Assembly (NCBI GenBank): GCA_902797345.1
Contig: CADBSL010000195.1
Coordinates: 1-11,927, forward strand
From: an uncultured Eubacteriales bacterium
GTDB taxonomy: Bacteria; Bacillota; Clostridia; Peptostreptococcales; Anaerovoracaceae
DNA: 11,927 bases
Direction of reading: 5' to 3'
Made by a program: the position numbers and the translations under genes
Notes under the pieces: generated by a model
Database searches by the model: none
Told to the model about the DNA's origin: nothing
The model's input: the letters and a program-made list of their open reading frames with translations, nothing else
In this document: in pieces, positions 7,030-11,927 of the stretch
Layout: the number at the start of each line of letters is the position of its first letter
Numbering within the stretch: the first letter of the stretch is position 1

Positions 7030-8117
7030 TCGAACTGGTGCATGTGGAAAAGAAATATGACCGGGCGACGCCGTTAAAAGACGTCAATGCGGTCATCCAT
7101 GACGGAGACGTGATCTCCGTGATCGGGCCTTCCGGAACGGGAAAGTCCACCCTTCTTCGATGTATCAATATGCTGGAGAAGCCGACAGCCGGACGGATCC
7201 TCCTGGACGGGGAGGACATCACGGCGCCGAAATACGACGTCACCCAGGCCCGGCGGCGGATGGGCATGGTGTTCCAGTCATTCAACCTTTTCGAACATCT
7301 GACGGTCATCGAGAACGTCATGTTGGCTCCTATGGACATCCTGAAAAAATCCAGAGAGGAAGCCTATGAGATCGGAATGGCGCTGTTGAAGCGGGTCGGG
7401 ATGGCAGACCGGGAAATGCAGTATCCGGACCAGCTTTCCGGCGGCCAAAAACAACGGGTGGCCATCGCCCGGACTCTGGCGATGGATCCGGAAGTGATCC
7501 TGCTGGATGAGCCCACCAGTGCTTTGGATCCCAACATGGTGGAGGAAGTGGAAGCAGTGATTCGGGACCTGGCGAAAAGCGGGAAGACGATGCTGATCGT
7601 GACCCACGAAATGAAGTTCGCCCGGGCGATCTCCAACCGTGTCTTCTATATGGATCAGGGGCTGATTTATGAGGACGGCACACCGGAGCAGATCTTCGAT
7701 CACCCGGAAAAAGAGCGGACCCGCCGGTTCATCCAGCGGCTGAAAGTGCTGGAGTTGAATGTGGACAGTCCGGAATACGATTTTCTGGAGGCCGGGGCTC
7801 AGATCGACCGGTATTGCCAGAAAAACGACATTCCCCCCAGAACTAAATACCGGATCCGGCTGGCCTTTGAAGAACTGGTGCAGCAGCTCCTCCAGGAGGT
7901 GCTTTCAAAGGAACCCATCCATGTGACCGTGGAATACACCGGTGAAGAAGCCCACTCTACCGTGACGGTGAGTTACGGCGGCCCAAAATTCGACCCGGCG
8001 GAGGGAGAAAATGAACTTTCCTATAAAGTGCTGAAGGCTTCTATGGAAGAACTGACTTACGAATACGACCCGGAAGCGGAAACGCCCAACATCGTCCGGG
8101 TACAGATCCGGGAATAA
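7026..8117 (+). CDS. Amino acid ABC transporter ATPase with C-terminal RsbW-like domain
   Basis: A 363-aa ATPase that powers the upstream permease. Residues 1-240 are a complete polar-amino-acid ABC ATPase: Walker A GPSGTGKS (34-41), Q-loop VFQS (82-85), signature LSGGQ (137-141), Walker B VILLDEP (157-163), D-loop SALD (165-168) and switch His195. The usual family length is about 240-250 aa. Here about 120 further residues follow. They look like an anti-sigma/GHKL fold: LAFEELVQQLL (279-289) in the place of the N box, and VTVSYGGPKFDP (313-324) in the place of the DxGxGF box. The key Asn and Asp are replaced, so ATP binding there is doubtful. It is not the NIL domain of MetN. The ATG overlaps the preceding stop as ATGA, and AAGGAGG lies at 7009-7015. 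Last gene of the operon; its stop is 6 nt from the end of the convergent gene. Confidence 0.93.
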   Translation: MIELVHVEKKYDRATPLKDVNAVIHDGDVISVIGPSGTGKSTLLRCINMLEKPTAGRILLDGEDITAPKYDVTQARRRMGMVFQSFNLFEHLTVIENVMLAPMDILKKSREEAYEIGMALLKRVGMADREMQYPDQLSGGQKQRVAIARTLAMDPEVILLDEPTSALDPNMVEEVEAVIRDLAKSGKTMLIVTHEMKFARAISNRVFYMDQGLIYEDGTPEQIFDHPEKERTRRFIQRLKVLELNVDSPEYDFLEAGAQIDRYCQKNDIPPRTKYRIRLAFEELVQQLLQEVLSKEPIHVTVEYTGEEAHSTVTVSYGGPKFDPAEGENELSYKVLKASMEELTYEYDPEAETPNIVRVQIRE

Positions 8118-8123
8118 AGCCGG

Positions 8124-8393
8124 TCACATCTTATACAGCGGCCACTTGCATTCGTCTACCATGTACTTCAGTTCATACATTCGTTCTTCTCCGGCGATGG
8201 TGCTGACGCAGCGGTAAATAAAGGTACGTTTTCCGCCAAAGCGGTGGTCTTTGATGTGGTAGATACGTTCGACCTTCACATCGTAAGAATTACCGGCTTC
8301 ATCTTTATATCTGAATTTATAGGGGTCTGGGATCTCCGGGCTTTTCACCCAGAACCGGGCGATCACGTCAATTGGCACATTGTGTAGTTTCAT
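8124..8393 (-). CDS. Small conserved-looking protein of unknown function, probably SOS-regulated
   Basis: An 89-aa protein without signal peptide or membrane helix, rich in basic and aromatic residues. It starts MKLHNVPIDVIARFWVK and ends ECKWPLYKM. The regular alternation (YKFRYKDEAGNSYDVKV, RTFIYRCVS, MYELKYMV) suggests a small beta-sheet fold. From memory, similar proteins ending in CKW-LYK accompany DinB-type translesion polymerases in Clostridia, but no polymerase is in this window, so this is weak. The start is the ATG at 8391-8393 with AGGAGG nine nt upstream. An upstream in-frame ATG at 8430-8432 lies inside the promoter and operator and is rejected. The gene has its own promoter with a LexA box, so damage-inducible expression is likely. 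It converges with the ABC operon across a gap of only 6 nt, with no terminator visible between them. Confidence 0.75.
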   Translation of the reverse strand: MKLHNVPIDVIARFWVKSPEIPDPYKFRYKDEAGNSYDVKVERIYHIKDHRFGGKRTFIYRCVSTIAGEERMYELKYMVDECKWPLYKM

Positions 8394-8418
8394 GTCGGTT
8401 AACCTCCTGTGCCCCTTT

Positions 8419-8438
8419 ATTATACCGAACAAATGTTC
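8419..8438 (-). promoter_or_regulatory. LexA (SOS) box overlapping promoter of the 89-aa gene
   Basis: GAACAAATGTTC (8427-8438) is an exact match to the Gram-positive LexA consensus GAAC-N4-GTTC. On the minus strand it is followed after two bases by a perfect -10 hexamer TATAAT (8419-8424). The operator therefore fills the spacer, where bound LexA would block RNA polymerase. The -35 at the 17-nt position (8442-8447) is poor. The start codon lies 26 nt downstream of the -10, with AGGAGG between. Confidence 0.75.
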
Positions 8439-8541
8439 TTTTTAAGATGTTTTTTCAGAAGTCCCAAATCCCCGAGCCCTGTCATCTGGCTCAGCTTTGC
8501 TCGGGCAAAAGGATGATCCTGTTCACGGGGACAGAGAAATC

Positions 8542-8570
8542 TTGTTATTATGAGGAAGAAATGATATAAT
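8542..8570 (+). promoter_or_regulatory. Sigma-A-type promoter for the DUF4428-like gene
   Basis: TTGTTA (8542-8547) and TATAAT (8565-8570) are separated by 17 nt. A second TATAAT (8617-8622) lies closer to the gene but lacks a matching -35. The remainder of the 254-bp gap between the divergent genes holds the LexA-box promoter and a GC-rich hairpin (CCCGAGC 8471-8477 with GCTCGGG 8499-8505) that has no U tract. Confidence 0.65.
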
Positions 8571-8647
8571 CTCCTAAAGTTGCTTATGAACTGGAATTTT
8601 GAATGAAACCGCGCGGTATAATATTATAATAATGGTGGAGGTGGATC

Positions 8648-9487
8648 ATGGGACTCTTTAGCAAGAAGGACTGCGCAGTCTGCGGCGGACGGGCTGGGCT
8701 GGGCAGCAAGAAATTATCCGAAGGTGTTTTGTGCAAAGACTGCAGGGAAAAGCTTTCGCCCTGGTTTGACGCCTTCAGCGAAGCGTCTGCAGAAGATATC
8801 CGTTCTCAGATCGATGCCCGGGAAGAAAACCGGCGGGCATTGGAATCGTTTCAGGTCACGAAAGCCTGGGGCATCAAGAAGTACCAAACGGCCATGCAAT
8901 TCATCTATGACGGTGACCAGCGCTGTTTTGTGGTAGTGGAAGGGCCGGAAGACACCTTCAAAGACCGGAATCCGGACATCATCCGCTTCGATCAGGTCCG
9001 AAATATTTGGTTGGAAGTGGAAGAAGGTTGGAGTGAATCCGACAATCAGTACGCACCGGCATCGAACCGGATCCTCACTCAGGACAAGTATGATGAAGTC
9101 TTCTGGCGGTATGATTTTTATCTGAATTTTGCTTTGGATCACCCCTATTTGAGCCAGATCCGCTATCCAATGAATTTCAAAACCACTGTGATCCAGGTGC
9201 CGCAGCGAATGTTCCTGTTTAAGCGTGGATTGGAACTGGCCGGTGAATACAGCGGAGAAGAGATCGCCTATCAGGCCGACCGGCTGGAAGCGATGGCGGG
9301 GAAAGAAGAAGCCTGGATCCGTTTGGGAAAATACTCCGACGTTGTCCGTCTGAAGTACAGCGACCAAAGCCTGCCGGAGCACCTCGTAAAAGACATCAAA
9401 AACGATCTGTACATCAAAAAGATCGAAAATGTTGCGGCCCATGTCCGCAGAGCGGAACGGATCAGCAGATTGATCCTGGGGAAATGA
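8648..9487 (+). CDS. DUF4428-like zinc-ribbon protein
   Basis: A 279-aa cytoplasmic protein. The N-terminus has a four-cysteine zinc ribbon of the DUF4428 type: CAVCGG (Cys9, Cys12) and LCKDC (Cys29, Cys32), between a short MGLFSKKD lead and EKLSPWFDAFSEAS. A helical stretch (about 45-75) is followed by a larger domain with aromatic and beta-rich segments (RCFVVVEGP, NIWLEVEEGW, VFWRYDFYLNF) and a helical C-terminus. Such proteins, as I recall the family, often carry a membrane- or lipid-binding-like domain after the ribbon, and their role is not established. The ATG at 8648 has TGGAGG at 8636-8641, and the gene has its own promoter. No terminator directly follows the stop; the nearest is 290 nt downstream, beyond the SLH fragment. 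Confidence 0.85.
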   Translation: MGLFSKKDCAVCGGRAGLGSKKLSEGVLCKDCREKLSPWFDAFSEASAEDIRSQIDAREENRRALESFQVTKAWGIKKYQTAMQFIYDGDQRCFVVVEGPEDTFKDRNPDIIRFDQVRNIWLEVEEGWSESDNQYAPASNRILTQDKYDEVFWRYDFYLNFALDHPYLSQIRYPMNFKTTVIQVPQRMFLFKRGLELAGEYSGEEIAYQADRLEAMAGKEEAWIRLGKYSDVVRLKYSDQSLPEHLVKDIKNDLYIKKIENVAAHVRRAERISRLILGK

Positions 9488-9712
9488 TCAAAACAGGTAG
9501 TGACCTTCCTGCACCGGTTCGAAAACTCACCATCGCCTTCCAGCACCACGAACCCCTTTGTGGACGTGAGCAGCAGTGAGTACTATTACACTTCGGTGCT
9601 GTGGGCAGTGGGCAAAGAGATCACGAATGGGACGGATAAGACCCACTTCTCGCCGGATATGACCTGCACGAGAGGGCAGATCGTGACGTTCCTGTATCGG
9701 GATATGAAGTAG
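9488..9712 (+). pseudogene. 3' fragment of an S-layer homology (SLH) domain protein
   Basis: Starting right after the preceding stop, this frame encodes the tail of one SLH repeat (QVVTFLHR), then a Ser/Pro/Thr linker, then one complete SLH repeat: NPFVDVSSSEYYYTSVLWAV, ITNGTDKTHFSPDMTCTRGQ, then IVTFLYR, ending in DMK. SLH repeats occur in sets of about three at an end of secreted wall-bound proteins. Here there is no signal peptide, no first repeats and no credible RBS; only a GTG at 9500 could start it. It is therefore read as a gene remnant rather than a working gene. Its stop codon TAG is the first three bases of the inverted repeat at 9710-9720, so the original C-terminus may also have been changed. 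Confidence 0.8.
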
Positions 9713-9880
9713 TGTCATAAGCCGATTTGAAAAAACTATCGCGAGAATACAGTAGGTAACTATTGAGCGAAGCGAGCCGGAATGATATATAATCATAGTT
9801 ATGTCCGGCTCGTTTTTTATGAGAGGATCCATCAAATCAGATTCTGCCTTTCGATAAATGTTCGCACCTTTATGACACTA
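9710..9880. repeat. 11-bp perfect inverted repeat enclosing 149 bp (possible MITE)
   Basis: TAGTGTCATAA (9710-9720) is repeated in inverse as TTATGACACTA (9870-9880). Further in, both ends contain TATCG when read inward, which suggests longer degenerate termini. The outermost bases are TA on both sides, as expected for elements that duplicate TA, such as IS630/mariner relatives. The interior holds no gene, only a terminator. It could instead be an unrelated regulatory palindrome. Confidence 0.45.
9773..9818 (+). terminator. Intrinsic terminator
   Basis: A 9-bp perfect stem, CGAGCCGGA (9773-9781) with TCCGGCTCG (9804-9812), has a 22-nt AT-rich loop and is followed by TTTTTT (9813-9818). It would end plus-strand transcripts from the DUF4428-like gene and the SLH remnant, insulating the toxin-antitoxin module. 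The minus strand lacks a U tract. Confidence 0.85.
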
Positions 9881-9957
9881 TCAAGGTGCAAAAATTGCAC
9901 CTTAATATTGACAAAAGGGTGCAAATTATGTACCATATTAAGTAAGAGAGGTGCGAA
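9861..9957. promoter_or_regulatory. Array of AGGTGCRAA half-sites, probable antitoxin operator
   Basis: Five copies of a GGTGC(A/G)AA half-site surround the promoter. They lie at 9861-9870 (inverted), 9883-9891, 9895-9903 (inverted), 9918-9924 and 9949-9957. The two central ones form a perfect palindrome with AAGGTGCAA and TTGCACCTT arms around AAA. One copy lies in the promoter spacer and the last abuts the ATG. The HTH part of the antitoxin downstream is the obvious binder, giving autorepression. Confidence 0.7.
9908..9936 (+). promoter_or_regulatory. Promoter of the toxin-antitoxin operon
   Basis: A consensus TTGACA (9908-9913) and TACCAT (9931-9936) are separated by 17 nt. The -35 begins 4 nt after the operator palindrome, and a half-site occupies the spacer. 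Confidence 0.75.
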
Positions 9958-10437
9958 ATGAACAGAATCAAAGAACTTCGATTGTCTAAGGGTCTTACAC
10001 AGAAACAAGTATCCGAATGGACTGGGATCCCCCTTCGAACCTATAAGGATTATGAAAATGATGAAGCAAAAGAAGGAGCTATAAAATATCAGTATATACT
10101 GGAAAAACTAAATCAATATGGTTATGTGGATGAAACCCATGGGATTTTGAAAATGGAGGAAATTGTCCAGAAATGCACGGAAGTGCTAGAGGATTATCCA
10201 GTTCGCTATTGTTATTTATTTGGGTCTTACGCTAAAGGGAAGGCTACCGAGGCAAGTGATGTCGATTTGCTTATTTCTTCAGAAATTAAGGGTATGCAGT
10301 TCTATGGTTTGGCAGAAAGATTGCGTGAATGCCTGCACAAAAAGGTGGATTTACTGAACAGCGAACAGTTATTAGGAAATCAGGAGCTGATCGATCAGGT
10401 ATTGGGAGAGGGAAAGAGAATATATGTACAAGAATGA
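9958..10437 (+). CDS. mntA: MntA-type antitoxin: HTH-XRE fused to minimal nucleotidyltransferase
   Basis: A 159-aa antitoxin of the type VII HepT/MntA class. Residues 1-55 are an XRE-type helix-turn-helix (KELRLSKGLTQKQVSEWTGI, then PLRTYKDYENDEA). Residues about 65-155 are a minimal nucleotidyltransferase (MNT) with GSYAKGKATEASDVDLL: Gly89-Ser90, metal ligands Asp101 and Asp103, and a likely third Asp131 in KKVDLL. In characterised systems the MNT protein adds AMP units to a tyrosine of the HEPN toxin and so neutralises it. The appended HTH would let this protein also repress its own promoter through the half-sites upstream. An RBS-like GAGAGG precedes the ATG. The region is AT-rich (16 G+C of 60 at 10081-10140, against 32 of 60 at 7141-7200), a sign of horizontal transfer. 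It overlaps hepT by 14 nt. Confidence 0.9.
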   Translation: MNRIKELRLSKGLTQKQVSEWTGIPLRTYKDYENDEAKEGAIKYQYILEKLNQYGYVDETHGILKMEEIVQKCTEVLEDYPVRYCYLFGSYAKGKATEASDVDLLISSEIKGMQFYGLAERLRECLHKKVDLLNSEQLLGNQELIDQVLGEGKRIYVQE

Positions 10438-10765
10438 CGCTTATTATATCGGAAAAATTCGAGAACACATACTGTTTATTTTAGAACATATGAAAGGTGT
10501 TTCAAAGGATGATCTGGAAAGTCAACCGGTCTTACAGGACTCTATGATGTTTCGATTAGTACAGATTTCAGAGAGCGCCAAGTACCTCTCTGATGAATAT
10601 TTAGAAAAACATGCAAGTATCCCCTGGATGGACATTTTCGGCTTGAGGAATCGAATAGTCCACGATTATGGAAATGTTAACCTGAGAATCGTTTATGAAA
10701 CACTGACTATTGATATTCCTGTCCTGTTTAACGCATTGAGTGATGCGGAGGCGGAGATTCTGTGA
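10424..10765 (+). CDS. hepT: HepT-like HEPN-domain RNase toxin
   Basis: A 113-aa all-helical HEPN protein of the HepT/DUF86 family, the toxin partner of the preceding MNT antitoxin. The catalytic RNase motif Rx4-H-x-Y is intact: R75-NRIV-H80-D-Y82 in LRNRIVHDYGNV. Tyr82 is the expected AMPylation site. LVQISESAKYLSDEY (45-59) is also typical of HepT. HEPN toxins of this kind act in the cytoplasm as dimers and cleave RNA, including tRNA. The ATG at 10424 lies inside the mntA reading frame with a purine-rich GGGAGAGGGAAAGAG before it, so production of toxin is coupled to that of antitoxin. No disabling mutation is visible. Confidence 0.92.
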   Translation: MYKNDAYYIGKIREHILFILEHMKGVSKDDLESQPVLQDSMMFRLVQISESAKYLSDEYLEKHASIPWMDIFGLRNRIVHDYGNVNLRIVYETLTIDIPVLFNALSDAEAEIL

Positions 10766-10771
10766 TATAAT
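10763..10771 (+). promoter_or_regulatory. Extended -10 element overlapping the hepT stop
   Basis: TGATATAAT fits the TGnTATAAT extended -10 pattern, which can work without a good -35 (none is seen 17 nt upstream). A transcript would start near 10778 and run to the terminator at 10918, about 140 nt. Confidence 0.4.
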
Positions 10772-10804
10772 AATTAACATATTTGCCAAGGAGGCTTGAC
10801 AGCG

Positions 10805-10900
10805 ATGAAAAGAACTGCCAGACTGCTACAAGCCACAAGCTATATAATAATGCCCGTTTTCAAAGAAATGCGGGAGGAATTCGTGCGGCGTGAAGCGTGA
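10805..10900 (+). CDS. Possible 31-aa small ORF
   Basis: This frame reads MKRTARLLQATSYIIMPVFK then a basic/acidic tail ending FVRREA. A good AAGGAGG (10788-10794) lies 10 nt before the ATG, and the unit has a candidate extended -10 upstream and an intrinsic terminator whose stem overlaps its stop codon. I recognise no family. The peptide has a short hydrophobic centre but no convincing membrane helix. It could equally be the eroded start of a larger gene, or the RNA itself could be the product. Confidence 0.3.
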   Translation: MKRTARLLQATSYIIMPVFKEMREEFVRREA

Positions 10901-10918
10901 GTGCTTTGCGTCTTTTTT
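10887..10918 (+). terminator. Intrinsic terminator
   Basis: A 10-bp stem with some G-U pairs, GGCGTGAAGC (10887-10896) with GCTTTGCGTC (10903-10912), has a 6-nt loop and is followed directly by TTTTTT (10913-10918). It would end the toxin-antitoxin transcript and any short transcript from the 10763 promoter. Confidence 0.7.
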
Positions 10919-10930
10919 ATTGGAGCAGGA

Positions 10931-11002
10931 AGCTGGAAGCGGGGAGCAAGAAGCATTCAGCAAGGCTCCCGGAGGGGCTCTTAGCTACCGGCTTCCAGCT
11001 AA
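10931..11002 (+). repeat. Inverted repeats forming a structured leader before the surface-protein gene
   Basis: AGCTGGAAGC (10931-10940) pairs perfectly with GCTTCCAGCT (10991-11000). Nested inside are GGGAGC (10942-10947) and GCTCCC (10965-10970). TTAGCT (10981-10986) can instead pair with AGCTAA (10997-11002), which excludes the outer stem. It may be a regulatory leader or an intergenic palindromic repeat. The RBS at 11012 lies outside all the stems. Confidence 0.5.
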
Positions 11003-11024
11003 TAGCTAAAGAAGGAGGAAAACG

Positions 11025-11927
11025 ATGAAACCAAAGAAACTACTCAGCCTGCTGCTGTCCCTGGTGCTCAGTTTGGGGATGTTCAGCGTTTCCTTTGCTG
11101 ATGGATTGAAGATCACGGATCAGACACCTGAAAAGTATAGTTTTCAGGTCGATACAAACAGCATTTATGTTTTGTTTGTAAAAGCGGAAGGAGACCCGTA
11201 CAACTATCAATGGTATCGGGACAAAGGCAGCGGATTTCTGCCCATTTTGGGAGCGAATTCTTCTCTTTATGAAATAGATGATCCGGATGCTTCCTATAAT
11301 GGGTTTCGGTATAAATGCGTAGTATCCAAAGGGGCTAGCGAGACGGTCGAATCCAAGGTCATTACTCTCGTGCTTCAGAAACGGATCATTCCCGATTTTA
11401 GCGTGATGAATAATGGGTTTCCGTCCGTTGGAGAAAAATATGAGTCCGATTTAGTGGTCGAAAGCGGGATCCAGGCAACGATCAAGGAGGCTTATTTTCG
11501 GATAGGCGGAAAAGACGTTACCGGAAATGTCATGCAGGAAACGGATCATCCGCAATATTATGTCCGCCTGAAAGCAAAAGAAGGATATGCGTTCAAAGAC
11601 GGTCTCGTCGTGACCCATTGGCCTGGGAACGCAGATTGCACTAATGTGAAAAAAATCAGTGAGGATGAATATGAGTTTGTTTGGGATTTCAAAATCAATG
11701 ATCAGGGTGATCTGGAACCGATTGATGAAACGGCCCACACCATCACCGTGGATAACGGCACAGCGGACAAGTCTACCGCTAAGGCGGGGGAAACTGTGAC
11801 GATCAGTGCAGAACCGGCGAAAGAGAACTTTTCCTTTACAGGCTGGACTGCATATACGGAGGATGCCCGGTCGGTATCCTTTGCGGACCGGCTCAGTCCG
11901 AATACTACCTTCATAATGCCGGACTGC
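11025..11927 (+). CDS. Secreted surface protein with Ig-like and InlB-type repeat regions (3' end outside window)
   Basis: This frame is open from the ATG at 11025 to the window edge, 301 codons seen. A Sec signal peptide is clear: MKPKKLLSLLLSLVLSLGMF followed by SVSFADG, with likely cleavage after SFA. Residues about 45-125 resemble a bacterial Ig-like domain (YNYQWYRDKG, GANSSLYEIDDPDASYNG and FRYKCVVSKG, with the usual Trp and Cys). A middle region of about 130-235 is unassigned. From about 238, HTITVDNGTADKSTAKAG through FTGWTAYT to FIMPD matches the divergent InlB B-repeat pattern of adhesins and wall proteins. Such proteins often end in SLH repeats, and an SLH fragment lies 1.3 kb upstream. 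AAGGAGG at 11012-11018 fixes the start. A likely role is cell-surface adhesion or wall attachment. Confidence 0.85.
   Translation, partial: MKPKKLLSLLLSLVLSLGMFSVSFADGLKITDQTPEKYSFQVDTNSIYVLFVKAEGDPYNYQWYRDKGSGFLPILGANSSLYEIDDPDASYNGFRYKCVVSKGASETVESKVITLVLQKRIIPDFSVMNNGFPSVGEKYESDLVVESGIQATIKEAYFRIGGKDVTGNVMQETDHPQYYVRLKAKEGYAFKDGLVVTHWPGNADCTNVKKISEDEYEFVWDFKINDQGDLEPIDETAHTITVDNGTADKSTAKAGETVTISAEPAKENFSFTGWTAYTEDARSVSFADRLSPNTTFIMPDC

Noticed and set aside
8471..8534. GC-rich inverted repeats (CCCGAGC/GCTCGGG, GAGCC/GGCTC) considered as a terminator
   Set aside because: No T tract follows on either strand, and the two stems compete. No function can be supported.
8372..8569. Plus-strand 65-codon frame in the divergent gap
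   Set aside because: It overlaps the LexA-box promoter and the promoter of the next gene, and it lacks an RBS and a protein-like composition.
10903..10912. Minus-strand GACGCAAAGC resembling the core of a c-di-GMP-I riboswitch
   Set aside because: The preceding CACAGGGCAAA-type segment and the following tetraloop receptor are absent. The bases are accounted for by the terminator stem.

Overview
The window looks like a chromosome segment of a Gram-positive bacterium, probably a Clostridia-class member of the Bacillota. The evidence is strong AGGAGG-type ribosome binding sites, a TTG start, several lipoboxes, a GAAC-N4-GTTC (Gram-positive type) LexA box, a zinc-ribbon DUF4428-type protein, and S-layer homology (SLH) and InlB-type repeat sequences. 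No rRNA, tRNA, CRISPR array or intact transposase gene was seen. I cannot name the species.

Layout. 27-1796 is a Na+/phosphate cotransporter with a PhoU-like tail. It converges on a minus-strand phosphoribosyltransferase of the adenine-PRT type (1872-2435), with a shared hairpin terminator between them. Divergent from that gene is a tight five-gene operon (2571-8117). It encodes an exported VanX/DdpX-type D-Ala-D-Ala dipeptidase lipoprotein, a small membrane-anchored acidic protein, a second lipoprotein, a fused substrate-binding/permease ABC protein, and its ATPase. Gaps are 13 nt or less and the last three junctions overlap. The simplest reading is a surface system that cleaves a wall-derived dipeptide or senses it and imports an amino acid, perhaps D-alanine. 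Both ABC proteins are unusual. The permease carries one whole binding domain inserted between two complementary half-domains, and the ATPase carries a C-terminal domain resembling a degenerate anti-sigma (RsbW-type) ATPase.

The operon converges on a small minus-strand gene (8124-8393) whose promoter contains a LexA box between the expected -35 and -10 positions, which suggests DNA-damage control. A plus-strand gene with its own promoter encodes a DUF4428-like protein (8648-9487).

From 9488 onward the region looks accessory: an SLH gene fragment, an 11-bp inverted repeat enclosing a terminator, and an AT-rich type VII toxin-antitoxin module. In that module an HTH-MNT antitoxin (mntA) and a HEPN toxin (hepT) sit behind an array of AGGTGCRAA half-sites. 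It is followed by a short possible small-RNA or small-ORF unit with a terminator, a structured leader, and the first 301 codons of a secreted surface protein with an Ig-like region and an InlB-type repeat. The SLH fragment and this secreted gene suggest a surface-protein locus broken up by insertion.
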